64,000 nt of DNA from Planctomycetota bacterium (GTDB lineage: Bacteria; Planctomycetota; Phycisphaerae; WQYP01). The stretch is from positions 1 through 64,000 of the forward strand of contig JAJZDN010000010.1 in assembly GCA_021805985.1 (NCBI GenBank). The letters run 5' to 3'. Under the pieces are notes generated by a model. It had not been told where the DNA came from. It did no database searches and saw only the letters and a program-made list of their open reading frames with translations. Shown piece by piece: positions 25,743 to 35,412 of this stretch; position 1 is the first letter of the stretch; each line of letters starts with the position of its first letter. The translations under genes were made by a program, and so were the position numbers.

Positions 25743-26609
25743 TTACCGGCGGTGGGCGATCGGGGGGGCGTCGGGCAGCGGGATATTATTGAGCGTGAAG
25801 GGAATGCGGTACTCATGCCAGCCGGTAAGTACCGTCATCTTTAACTGTGCAGTTGGTTTAAGGGCGCTGGTCAGCGGAATCATGAGCTTATCGACGCCTT
25901 TGGGAAGCTGCGCGATAATGTAGCCGCCACTGATAATTTTATGGTTCTGCGTAACCGAAATGGATTGAAAGACGCCGGCGGGTGCCATGATTTCCAAGAT
26001 CATAAAGCGTGAATGGCGCGATTTTATTATTGGCATAATCCTCATGCGGACATGGGCGGCCTGCAAAGCAGCATTGGAAATATGCTTCTGCACCAAAGTG
26101 GCTGGGTTGTTCAAAGTAATGGTTCGAAAAGTTCCTCCCGCCGCCACATCAAACGAACCAATAAGCTCTCTTATCGTGGCCGCTTTCGGGGACGGCGCGG
26201 CAAACCGCAAAATGACAGGAAATCCAACGGCTCCGGCCTGCTGCATGCTCTGATATAAGTGTCCCTGCACTTGAATAATCTGCCGAAAACGCGGTGCGAT
26301 GGGCATAAGTGTATGGCCGGTATTAAGCACTTCCGTGATAATTCTTACATGATGATAAAAATCAGGGTGCCGCAGCAGTTTACTATTGATATTCAGGCAA
26401 ACGGTTAACCCGAGATGCCTGGCGATGCTGCGGGCGTAGGGTGGTTTGTCAGCGGCAAAAATCAAAGCGCGTGATTCGGTTACGTAAGCGACGTTGGTTT
26501 GTACGGTAGGCCGAGGCGTTGCGCTTTGTGCGGGGAGGTTTGATGCGAGGCTCAAGAACAATAAAAATGTCAATAATGAAATCACATATAAAATTGCAGA
26601 TGTTTTCAT
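25743..26609 (-). CDS. Secreted protein of unknown function
   Basis: This 288-residue protein has a clear signal peptide (MKTSAILYVISLLTFLLFLSLASNLPAQS). The mature part is predicted beta-rich, with repeated hydrophobic strands and no enzyme motif I recognise. The ATG at 26609 follows GGAGG. It is divergent from the lectin-GH92 gene, with only 154 bp between start codons, so the two may share regulation. Confidence 0.7.
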   Translation of the reverse strand: MKTSAILYVISLLTFLLFLSLASNLPAQSATPRPTVQTNVAYVTESRALIFAADKPPYARSIARHLGLTVCLNINSKLLRHPDFYHHVRIITEVLNTGHTLMPIAPRFRQIIQVQGHLYQSMQQAGAVGFPVILRFAAPSPKAATIRELIGSFDVAAGGTFRTITLNNPATLVQKHISNAALQAAHVRMRIMPIIKSRHSRFMILEIMAPAGVFQSISVTQNHKIISGGYIIAQLPKGVDKLMIPLTSALKPTAQLKMTVLTGWHEYRIPFTLNNIPLPDAPPIAHRR

Positions 26610-26763
26610 GTGTGTAGACCTCCGTGCGAAACGCATGGCAACACTATACCATGGCGGCATCGCGGGCTGCATCGGACGTTCCATCTTTAAAACATTCAAG
26701 CTTTGCACAGTTTACTATTTTATCCCGGCGCTGTACGCTATGCCAACTTATCAGGAGAAACAG

Positions 26764-29700
26764 ATGTTAGTAAGAATTAGGTATATCGTTCGCACTATTG
26801 TGACGGCGATGGCAGCGGCCTCTCTCTCGGTGACTGCCTACGGGGCGTCAAGGAGCCATGACGGCCCTTTAACCGATTTCGCCTCATTTGCTGCAATAAA
26901 TTACAGTGGGCACCGATTTGCCGACAATAGAACGACTCCGCTGCTGACGCTTACCGATGGCCGACAGATGGAGGCGGCGGGCGGATTTGCGCTGCGCCGG
27001 CAAAATATCGCCGCGTTCCGGGCGGCGTTTACCTATCAGGGAAGCAAGCTTAATAGTGGCGGTGGCGATGGCGTGGCGCTGGTATTTCAAAATGACCCCC
27101 GCGGTGTAAAGGCCCTGGGTGCTAATGGCAATGGCTTGGGGTATACCGGCATGGCGCGCAGCGCCGCGTTTGAAATTAATTTATACAACGGTGTCGGGCA
27201 GAGTCAGGCCGCCAGCGAAGGCTTGGCGCAGGGCATTACCTCCGGAGCACTTCCGCCTGGCGATCATCAGGGGATTAATATCCGCGCTGCGGGCGCTACG
27301 GGAAGATATGACAGCACCGGGCCGGTGAATCTTCGGTCGGGCCATCCCATCCGCATCAAACTGGCCTACAACGGATTAACCTTAACGGCCGTGCTAAAAG
27401 ATGAAATTACCGGCCAGAGGTTCCTCTGGAGCAGGCAAATCGATATTCCATTGGCGGTTGATGGAGACCGGGCCTATGTTGGCTTTACCGGTGCCAGCGG
27501 AGATGCCACAGCGGTGCAAACGGTCAGTGATTTTTCCTTTCACTCCGCCAAGCCAGCAGCTTTCGCGGCGGTATCGCCGGTGGATTTGGTCAATCCATTT
27601 ATCGGCACGGGTGCCGGCCCGGGCGGCAGCATTAATTTGTTCCCCGGCCCTTCCATGCCCTTTGGTATGGTGCAATTAAGCCCGGATACGGAATCATCGG
27701 GCTTTGGCTACCACTACTACCAGCGCCACATTCAGGGCTTCAGCATGACGCATATGAGTGGCCCGGGCTGTAATAATGAAGGGGATGTATTTTTCACCGC
27801 CACCACCGGCGCGGTGCATACGCAGGTGAAGAACTTCCAATCAACCTATTCCCATGCCAGAGAGTCTGCCAAGCCCGGCTATTATCGGGTTCAACTGTTG
27901 CGTTGGGGTGTGAATGCCCAGCTCTCTGCCACCAATCGTTGCGGTATTGCCAAATTTACCTTCCCTGCGGGTAAGCAGGCCAATATTCTCATTCCCATCA
28001 GCCACACGCTCAATTACACCGTGGCTTCCCAGGTACATGTTGTCAACAACCGTGAAATTACCGGTTATGTCGTGGATCACTGCTTTTGTGGCAACAGTCA
28101 GAGCTACAAAGTCCATTTTGTCATGCAATTCAGCAAACCCTTTGTCGTAAGCGGTACCTGGAGCGGGGAAAAGGGCGTGGGTAAACTGCATGTGGATTCG
28201 CGCAATGTGCATCAGTCCAGACACAACCAGTGGGTAGGTGGGTATGCCAGTTGGCCGGCATTATCCAAAGCACAAAGCATTACCGTGCGCGTGGGTATTT
28301 CTTATGTGAATCTGGCCGGGGCGGAAAACAATCTGCAGCAGGAAGTTGCGGGCAAAAGCTTTGAGAGTATTCGTGGTGCCGCTGCAAGGACTTGGAGCCA
28401 TGATCTTAATGTAGTCCATATTTCCGGTGGTTTGCCTTCGCAGCGGGAAGTATTTTATACGGCTTTGTATCACAGCATGTTAATGCCCAGCATTTTCAGT
28501 GATGCCAATGGCCGGTATTTGGGATTTGACGGCAGAATTCACCATGTGGCCGCCGGACATCGTATTTATTGCAATTATTCCGGGTGGGACATTTACCGCA
28601 GCGAAATGCCGTTGCTGGCGATCATCGCCCCCAAACGCATGGAAGATATGTGCCAGTCCATTGTGTTGATGTATCAGCAAGGAGGCTGGATTGACCGCTG
28701 GCCACAGATCAATCATTACACCAATGTCATGTGCGGCAGTCCGTTGACGACGGTGATGTGCATGGCCTATCTGGACGGCCTGCATGATTTTAATATCAAC
28801 GCCGCTTGGCAAGGCATGGTCAAAGACGCCACGGAAGCTCCGCCCGCGGGCCGACCCTATCAGGGTGAAAGCAACATTAACTGGATCAACAAGCTGCATT
28901 TTGATCCGGATAACCATGAAGGGTATGGATCGGTATCGCAGATTCAGGAAGATTGCGTCGCGTACAGCTCGCTTTACTATCTGGCGAAAGCAATGGGTAA
29001 AACCCGTGATGCCGCGATGTTCCATCAGCGGGCTTTGTATTTCCGCAATGTTTTTGACCACAAGGATCATGACTTTCGCCCACGGCTATCCAATGGCCAG
29101 TGGCGTAAGCCGTTCAAGCTCACTCAGTCGCATGGATTTGTTGAAGGGACCGCCTGGCATTATCAATGGTTAGCGCCATGCGATATGGCGTGGGTGGTTC
29201 ATGCAGTGGGAACAGCGCGGTTTAACCGCCGCCTGGAACATTTTTTCAGCTATAAGACCCCCGGCTGGATGGCCCAGTACTACAATCCCTACAATGAAAC
29301 CGACCTGGAAGCTCCGTTTGAATTCAACTTCTCGGGTAAACCATGGCGTACGCAGTACGTGGTTCGCCGGGTGATCAGGCAGAATTACACGCTGTCCTCC
29401 AATGGCGTGCCCGGCAACGATGATTGCGGTGAAATGTCATCCTGGGCGGTGATGAGCATGATGGGGCTGTATTCTGTGGATCCCGCCAGCGGAGCCTATG
29501 AACTTTGCAGCCCCGCATTTCCCAAAATCAGCATTCACCTGCACGCACCCTACAGCGGCGGACGCTTTGTTATTACTACCACCGCCAAACCTGCGTTCAC
29601 GCCTTATATTCAAAGCGTAAAGCTTAACGGTGTCGCGCATAGGCCGAACTGGATCAACATCAAAGCCTTGACCGCCGGCGGAAGATTGACCTACACCCTT

Positions 29701-29775
29701 GGTAAAACCCCCAACCGAAGCTGGGGTGCCAAACCAAGCGACGCTCCGCCATCGTTAGGTAAAGGGTCGCAATAA
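26764..29775 (+). CDS. Secreted L-type-lectin-like / GH92 alpha-mannosidase
   Basis: This is a 1003-residue exported enzyme. After a signal peptide comes a beta-sandwich of about 230 residues (roughly 30-260) resembling bacterial L-type lectins: GGGDGVALVFQNDP, AAFEINLYNG and RAYVGFTGASGDA. From about residue 273 it is a GH92 exo-alpha-mannosidase: VDLVNPFIGTG, FPGPSMPFGMVQLSPDT, GFSMTHMSGPGC and the signature GNDDCGEMSSWAVMSMMGLY near the C-terminus. GH92 enzymes trim alpha-mannosides in a Ca-dependent inverting reaction. AGGAG lies 6 nt before the ATG at 26764. It is followed by another exported repeat protein and a GH51 enzyme, suggesting a glycan-use region. Confidence 0.93.
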   Translation: MLVRIRYIVRTIVTAMAAASLSVTAYGASRSHDGPLTDFASFAAINYSGHRFADNRTTPLLTLTDGRQMEAAGGFALRRQNIAAFRAAFTYQGSKLNSGGGDGVALVFQNDPRGVKALGANGNGLGYTGMARSAAFEINLYNGVGQSQAASEGLAQGITSGALPPGDHQGINIRAAGATGRYDSTGPVNLRSGHPIRIKLAYNGLTLTAVLKDEITGQRFLWSRQIDIPLAVDGDRAYVGFTGASGDATAVQTVSDFSFHSAKPAAFAAVSPVDLVNPFIGTGAGPGGSINLFPGPSMPFGMVQLSPDTESSGFGYHYYQRHIQGFSMTHMSGPGCNNEGDVFFTATTGAVHTQVKNFQSTYSHARESAKPGYYRVQLLRWGVNAQLSATNRCGIAKFTFPAGKQANILIPISHTLNYTVASQVHVVNNREITGYVVDHCFCGNSQSYKVHFVMQFSKPFVVSGTWSGEKGVGKLHVDSRNVHQSRHNQWVGGYASWPALSKAQSITVRVGISYVNLAGAENNLQQEVAGKSFESIRGAAARTWSHDLNVVHISGGLPSQREVFYTALYHSMLMPSIFSDANGRYLGFDGRIHHVAAGHRIYCNYSGWDIYRSEMPLLAIIAPKRMEDMCQSIVLMYQQGGWIDRWPQINHYTNVMCGSPLTTVMCMAYLDGLHDFNINAAWQGMVKDATEAPPAGRPYQGESNINWINKLHFDPDNHEGYGSVSQIQEDCVAYSSLYYLAKAMGKTRDAAMFHQRALYFRNVFDHKDHDFRPRLSNGQWRKPFKLTQSHGFVEGTAWHYQWLAPCDMAWVVHAVGTARFNRRLEHFFSYKTPGWMAQYYNPYNETDLEAPFEFNFSGKPWRTQYVVRRVIRQNYTLSSNGVPGNDDCGEMSSWAVMSMMGLYSVDPASGAYELCSPAFPKISIHLHAPYSGGRFVITTTAKPAFTPYIQSVKLNGVAHRPNWINIKALTAGGRLTYTLGKTPNRSWGAKPSDAPPSLGKGSQ

Positions 29776-29810
29776 TATCCGCGCCGGCAACGGATTCCTG
29801 GTGACGGCTA

Positions 29811-29860
29811 GGAGCCTGTCCGATGTTCAGCGGGCTGCGACGGCGTGATTTTTGGTCGGT
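29811..29860 (+). repeat. Dispersed GGAGCCTGTCCGA element, copy
   Basis: It begins GGAGCCTGTCCGA, followed by a segment (GCGGGCTGCGACGGCG) similar to the reversed copy at 37165-37209. Confidence 0.45.
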
Positions 29861-30003
29861 TGGGGCGCATCGCGTCATAGCACCACATGGGTGCCTCTTG
29901 GCGAACAGAGCGCTTAGATATTATCATGTCAATCGTGGTAACATGAAGAGGTGGCGTCTGGGGCAATTCTTAGCCACGGTTGCCCTCGCTGAGGGTCGTT
30001 GTA

Positions 30004-33000
30004 ATGGATGTGAAGCGAAACGCCGTTATCATCGTCGGAATCTTCTGCACCCTGCCTGGGTTTATACTGCGCGCCGCGGTAATGAAGGCGGCCGCGTCTG
30101 GGACTAATGGAACCTCTGCACCCACCGCACCTCATGCCGATAGGCTGATATTCCCAAAAGGCCAAGCCGAGGTTTCCATACCGTTCACTATCGCCGATGG
30201 CGTTCCCGTGACCTCTTCGGTGCGCATCAACGGTAAGTTTTTGGGCCGATTTATCATAGATACCGGTGCGCAGGAGACCTTCATCAGTCGCGCCGTGGCC
30301 AATCACTGCCGCCTTCCGGCAGCGTTGCAGCTGCATCTCACCTGCAAACATTGCCGCGTTGATATTCGCCGAGTAAAGCAGTTGCAGATTGGGTCAATCC
30401 GGGTTCTTGATGATGCAATTAATACCGAGGATATTGGAAGCGTGACAGATAAGGTGACAAAGAGTGTCATTGGTAGCGTTGGGGGGGATATTTTAGGCAG
30501 AATTCCCTTTAGCATAAACTATCGGGATTCCAAGGTGATTTTCTATAATCCGAAATCGTTTCGTGCGCCGCAAGCGGCAACGGAGTATCCCATTAAGATT
30601 GCTTTCGGCTCCCCAAAAACAAAGGATGGTATCCTCGCCTCACGATTATTTGTCGGTATGGGCGTTCCTACGGTGACTGGAACGCTCCGCGGTAAGCCCG
30701 TCCAGGAGTGCCTTGACACGGGGAGCACCTTAAGGGTAACGCTTATGCCAGCGGTTATCCGAAAAAAACCAGAGATCGTCAACCGGCAACGCTTCGTTAT
30801 GGGAGTGCGAGACGTCCTGTTGCAGGGACAGTTGTTCGGCGCAAGGCATGTGAGCGTGATCATATTGGGAAGTAAAATTAATAACCCTCGCCATATTTAC
30901 GCACTCGTCGGGAAGCCTTGGCAACTGGAAAGGGAGCGTTTTTCCGATCCGGACATAATTGTTGGTGGCAGATTTCTGCGAAGCTACCGGCTGACCTTTG
31001 ATTACCCCGCAGGAAAAATGTGGGTGCAATGGAACCCTCCCCGCTCTTTCAAATGGCAACTTACCCGCGGCCTAAACCCGAATCGCGCGGATATAATGGG
31101 TGCAACGCCGCTCATGCATGCGGCATTCCATAATGATTTAGCCGGCGTACAGGCGCTACTTCGTGCCGGGGCCAATCCATTGGCCAAGGACAAGTCCGGT
31201 GTTACCGTACTTGATTATGCGGCGATGGGCGGCAACAGCATGATCATAAAATCCTTGCTGGCTGGACCGGCAAAAGCTGACATTAATTACAGCGGAGCGG
31301 GCTGGACGCCGCTTGCATTCGCCGTAGTCCATAAAGGCGATGAAGCGGCATGGCGCGCGCTGGTACAAGCAGGCGCGGCGGTTAATCCAAGTCCGAGTCC
31401 GGCCTACACGCCATTAGGATCTGCGGTACTAGATGACAATATTACAGGGGTTCGATGGCTGATCCGACACGGTGCCAATGTTAATGGTACGGATCGTGAC
31501 CACCATACGCCGCTAATGATGGCGGCTTGGACCGGCAATTTCAGAGCGTTCGCGCTACTCCGGGCCCACGGGGCAAGCCTTTTTATAAAGGGCCACCACG
31601 GCAATAATCTTTTGTCCGCCGCCGCAGCGGGAGGACAGGTTGCAATGATCAAATTCCTGCTGTCAAAGGCGGGCGGCAGCTTTGCTGTCAATAGCATCAA
31701 TGCATTTGGAGAAACACCGCTTATCGAGGCGGCGGGCTCCGGCGAATTGAAGGCCGCACGCCTCCTTTTGAGATCGGGGGCGAATGTCAACCTCATCGCA
31801 ACGGGAAAGAACAGCAAAGCAGCGCTTTCCTATGCGGTGCAACACGAGCAACCCAAGATGCTCGAACTTCTGATCCGCCATGGCGCAGAGGTTAACGGCG
31901 GCGGCCTGCTTGGCCCAACGCCATTATTAGCAGCCGCAGTTGCGGGAAACACCGGAGACATCCGGGTCCTGCTCAAAGCCGGTGCGGACGTCAACGCCCG
32001 CGACCGGCAGGGGGATTGTGCTCTCATGGGCGCGGCGGGGACGGGCTGCGCAGAACCGGTGGCGATACTCCTGGCGCACGGTGCGGATGTCAATGTCTCG
32101 GATAACGCTGGCCGCACGCCGCTGATGGCTGCGGTGGCGGAAAATGGGCCGGAGGCGGTACACGCATTAATTAAGGCGGGAGCCAATGTGACCGCAAAGG
32201 CCGCTGGCAAACAATTAATTAGTGCGATCGATATCGCTGCAGAGAAGGACAAGCGAACCTTGATTAGCGAGCTTATCCGGCACGGTGCGAACGTTAATGC
32301 GACCGATGCACTCGGGCGCACGCCTCTGCTTTTCGCGGTCGCCAATGGACATCCTCGCGCCGTGTCGGCGCTTATCAGATCCGGTGCCGATGTCAATGCC
32401 CGAATTGCGGCATCGAACAACATGGACGTGCTCGAATTCGCTGCACAATATGATGACACCCCGCGCATTGTGCATATTGTGCATAGGCTGATCCGGCACG
32501 GAGCCAAGGTTAACTACTCCGACCGCCTCGGGCACACAGCCCTCATGATCGCCGTCGTACATGGAAATTTATTGGCGGCGACTGAGCTTATTCAAGCCGG
32601 GGCGAACATTCACGTAAGATCACAGAACTCCCGCCTTGGCGTTGTAGGCCTCGCCGTGGCCCACAACCACCCTAAAATGATCCCGTCGCTTGTAAGCCAC
32701 GGGGCCAAGGCGGATCAGCGCTGCGCACTAAACCGCACACCCCTGATGATCGCGGCATCCAAGGGCTTTCTTGCTTGCGTTCATGCCCTGGTGAGAGCTG
32801 GGGCGAATGTGAATTCACAGGATGATAATGGCTACACGCCGCTTGAGGCTGCCGCGGGCGATGGCCACGCCAAAACCGCCGCATTTTTGATCCACGCGGG
32901 GGCCAAGGTGAATCTGGCTGATCACTTCGGCATGACGCCACTGGATTATGCCTGTTTGGCAAAGCACCCCTCCGCGATGGTGAGACTACTGCTGAAGGCG

Positions 33001-33144
33001 GGAGCAGATCCGGAATTGAAAGATAAAAAAGGCCGCAACGCCCTATACTACGCCGGCAAAAGTGGTGGCGGAAAATCGATGGCGCTCGTTGGCGCTGCGC
33101 TTGGGAGAAAGATATCCGAGGTGCGGCCTGTAAAGATAAAATAA
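30004..33144 (+). CDS. Exported aspartyl-protease-like protein with about 20 ankyrin repeats
   Basis: This is a 1046-residue protein. A hydrophobic N-terminus (VIIVGIFCTLPGFILRAAV) is a signal peptide or anchor. Two retropepsin-like halves follow, each with an Asp-Thr-Gly: FIIDTGAQETFIS (Asp86) and ECLDTGSTLRVT (Asp238). Each half ends in a strand-turn pattern (GGDILGRIPFSINY; VGGRFLRSYRLTFDY). From about residue 357 to the end there are roughly 20 ankyrin repeats with TPLMxAA cores and GANVN loops. Aspartyl proteases with two DTG sites normally act as a bilobal pair, so the enzyme could be self-sufficient. The ATG at 30004 follows GAGGG. The substrate is unknown; the ankyrin array probably selects a protein target outside the cytoplasm. 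Confidence 0.88.
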   Translation: MDVKRNAVIIVGIFCTLPGFILRAAVMKAAASGTNGTSAPTAPHADRLIFPKGQAEVSIPFTIADGVPVTSSVRINGKFLGRFIIDTGAQETFISRAVANHCRLPAALQLHLTCKHCRVDIRRVKQLQIGSIRVLDDAINTEDIGSVTDKVTKSVIGSVGGDILGRIPFSINYRDSKVIFYNPKSFRAPQAATEYPIKIAFGSPKTKDGILASRLFVGMGVPTVTGTLRGKPVQECLDTGSTLRVTLMPAVIRKKPEIVNRQRFVMGVRDVLLQGQLFGARHVSVIILGSKINNPRHIYALVGKPWQLERERFSDPDIIVGGRFLRSYRLTFDYPAGKMWVQWNPPRSFKWQLTRGLNPNRADIMGATPLMHAAFHNDLAGVQALLRAGANPLAKDKSGVTVLDYAAMGGNSMIIKSLLAGPAKADINYSGAGWTPLAFAVVHKGDEAAWRALVQAGAAVNPSPSPAYTPLGSAVLDDNITGVRWLIRHGANVNGTDRDHHTPLMMAAWTGNFRAFALLRAHGASLFIKGHHGNNLLSAAAAGGQVAMIKFLLSKAGGSFAVNSINAFGETPLIEAAGSGELKAARLLLRSGANVNLIATGKNSKAALSYAVQHEQPKMLELLIRHGAEVNGGGLLGPTPLLAAAVAGNTGDIRVLLKAGADVNARDRQGDCALMGAAGTGCAEPVAILLAHGADVNVSDNAGRTPLMAAVAENGPEAVHALIKAGANVTAKAAGKQLISAIDIAAEKDKRTLISELIRHGANVNATDALGRTPLLFAVANGHPRAVSALIRSGADVNARIAASNNMDVLEFAAQYDDTPRIVHIVHRLIRHGAKVNYSDRLGHTALMIAVVHGNLLAATELIQAGANIHVRSQNSRLGVVGLAVAHNHPKMIPSLVSHGAKADQRCALNRTPLMIAASKGFLACVHALVRAGANVNSQDDNGYTPLEAAAGDGHAKTAAFLIHAGAKVNLADHFGMTPLDYACLAKHPSAMVRLLLKAGADPELKDKKGRNALYYAGKSGGGKSMALVGAALGRKISEVRPVKIK

Positions 33145-33297
33145 ACTCTCGGCGCCTCCACCATCCGTGGGGAATGGGGCCCAAATGCTGCCCCAACGCC
33201 TGATTCGCTGCCTTGGCACCGCCGCAATGTTGCCGAGATCGCTAATCGAATTAGCCGTGAATGATTACCGCAATGTTTTGTTTTACCGGAGCTTGGG

Positions 33298-35376
33298 ATG
33301 AAAATTTGTGGATTGTCGCGACATGTGGTTGTTGGTATGGCTTTGCTGACGGGGATGGGGGGAACTGGTGTATGGGCAGCGCAGCGGGCGCAGATAACGG
33401 TTAACGCTGCAGCACCGGGCCGGGCGGAAAATCCCCGCATGTGGGGGTTGTTTATTGAGAACATCTGCCACGATATTGATGGCGGACTTTATGCGCAAAT
33501 GATTCAGAATCCGGATTTTCAAAATGACGTGCCGCCTGCAGATTGCAAAGTGGTGCACGGCGAATGGCGCAGGCGCAAGGGCCACATACAGTGGCCTCCG
33601 CATTTTACACGGGTGAAAAATGGACATGATGTTGCGTGGATCAGCGCGAATGGCCACATTCACATGCCACCTTCGGGGGGGCCGCTGTTAGCGTGGAAAG
33701 CGATAAAATCCGGTGGTTTTCCGGTAACATTAACACTGGCAAAGCAAAAACCGCTTTCCGCGGCCCATCCATTGAGTTTACAAGTGAAGGTAAGCTCGGC
33801 GAGCGAGGGCGTTGCCAATGTGGGTTATTGGGGAATGCCCCTTAAACGGGGTCGCAGTTATGAGCTTACGTTCTATGCCCGCACAACAACGGCACCCGTA
33901 AAGCTGCAGGCTGGACTGGCAAACGCCAGTGGCACAAGACATTTTGCCCACACGGAATTGACCATTCGCGGAGCTGCCTGGAAACGGTATCGCTGCATAC
34001 TGAAGTCTAACGGCTCAACCTATCACGGGGCAATGACTCTGATTTCTGATGGTCCGGCGACTTTTAATGTCAATGAGATTTTGATGTTTCCTGTATCCCC
34101 CAAAACCGGGCGTGTGGAGTTTGTTCGTGCTGATATTGTCAAGCTAATTAAGCGTCTGCACCCCGGCTTCCTGCGTTTTCCGGGGGGCAATTACATTGAG
34201 GGATACTCGCTGGATGACAGCTATAACTGGCGGCAAACCGTGGGGCCGATGATTGATCGGCCCGGACATGTCAATTACTGGGGGTATCGGGATACCGACG
34301 GATTTGGGTTTTTAGGCTGGCTGGATTTGGCACAGCGCATAAATGCCACGCCACTTTACTGTACCAGCGCCGGGTTGTTGCATAGTGCCCCAACGCTGCC
34401 AGGAACGAATCTGCAAGTGTACATACATGAGATGCTTTCCGCCGTCGCGTTTGCTGATAATCCGGTCACGACACGCTGGGGTGCGTTGCGCGCCAAATCG
34501 GGCCATCCGGCGCCGTTTAATCTTAAATATGTCGAAATCGGCAATGAAAATGGCGGACCTTCCTATGATCACAATTACCACATCATGGCACGCGCATTAC
34601 ACCAGGCCTTTCCCAAGACCATTCCAATTGCCAATAACTGGGGTGGAATTCCATCCGGCCGCCTTAGCATGATCGACGACCATTATTACCCCAGTCAACA
34701 ATGGTTTTTGAATCACAGCACTCAATACAATGGGTATTTGCGCTCCGGCCCCAAGGTGTTTGTCGGGGAATACGCTGTCGGGAATACCAGGGCCAAATAC
34801 GGTGACTTCCGATCCACGCTCGCTGAGACGGCGTTTATGATCGGCATGGAACGCAATTGCGACGTGGTGCGATTGGCGTCTTATGGCGTGACGCTGGATA
34901 ACGCGGGTGCAGGCCCCTGCCCGATCAACCTGATTGAATTTAATGATAAAACCGCCTTTGGCCGCAGTTCATATTGGGTGCAATATCTGTTTAATCACAA
35001 CAGGCCCGCAGTAGTGTATCCCACCGACGTGCAGGTCCACGGAATCCTTAAGACGCACCTCCACGGGCCAAAGTTTTTTGCCGACGGGGGAATCAGTGCC
35101 AAGGGAAAATATCTGATTATCAAAGTGGATAATGCATCAGGAAATCCCATGCCGACAACTATCGCTCTCAAGGGGATAATCAAAGCGAGCAGCCGCGGGA
35201 GAGCTATTACTCTCCATGAAAGCAATCCTGGACTAGATAACACATTTGGGCATCCGGCACGGGTCGTGCCGGAAACATCGACGTTCGCGGCTGGCGGGGC
35301 AACGCTGGCCTATACCTTTAAGCCATATTCCGTCACGGTGCTGCGTGTGAAAGTTGCGCGGCCTGCACGGAAATAA
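33298..35376 (+). CDS. Secreted GH51-like alpha-L-arabinofuranosidase
   Basis: This 692-residue exported enzyme has a signal peptide (about residues 1-27) and an early barrel motif (GLFIENICHDIDGGLYAQMI). An inserted carbohydrate-binding-like beta-sandwich (about 130-280) comes next, followed by the catalytic core: FLRFPGGNYIEGY, the acid/base Glu in LKYVEIGNENGG and the nucleophile Glu in VFVGEYAVGN. A C-terminal beta-domain completes it. It would release arabinose from arabinan or arabinoxylan. GGAG lies 7 nt before the ATG. It follows the ankyrin protein on the same strand with a 153-bp gap. Confidence 0.9.
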   Translation: MKICGLSRHVVVGMALLTGMGGTGVWAAQRAQITVNAAAPGRAENPRMWGLFIENICHDIDGGLYAQMIQNPDFQNDVPPADCKVVHGEWRRRKGHIQWPPHFTRVKNGHDVAWISANGHIHMPPSGGPLLAWKAIKSGGFPVTLTLAKQKPLSAAHPLSLQVKVSSASEGVANVGYWGMPLKRGRSYELTFYARTTTAPVKLQAGLANASGTRHFAHTELTIRGAAWKRYRCILKSNGSTYHGAMTLISDGPATFNVNEILMFPVSPKTGRVEFVRADIVKLIKRLHPGFLRFPGGNYIEGYSLDDSYNWRQTVGPMIDRPGHVNYWGYRDTDGFGFLGWLDLAQRINATPLYCTSAGLLHSAPTLPGTNLQVYIHEMLSAVAFADNPVTTRWGALRAKSGHPAPFNLKYVEIGNENGGPSYDHNYHIMARALHQAFPKTIPIANNWGGIPSGRLSMIDDHYYPSQQWFLNHSTQYNGYLRSGPKVFVGEYAVGNTRAKYGDFRSTLAETAFMIGMERNCDVVRLASYGVTLDNAGAGPCPINLIEFNDKTAFGRSSYWVQYLFNHNRPAVVYPTDVQVHGILKTHLHGPKFFADGGISAKGKYLIIKVDNASGNPMPTTIALKGIIKASSRGRAITLHESNPGLDNTFGHPARVVPETSTFAAGGATLAYTFKPYSVTVLRVKVARPARK

Positions 35377-35412
35377 GCGACAGCGGCTTGGCCCAGGAAA
35401 ATAGATACCGCA

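Noticed and set aside
25376-25816. 146-codon minus-strand frame
   Set aside because: Overlaps the end of the secreted-protein gene, has Arg/Pro-biased composition and no ribosome binding site.
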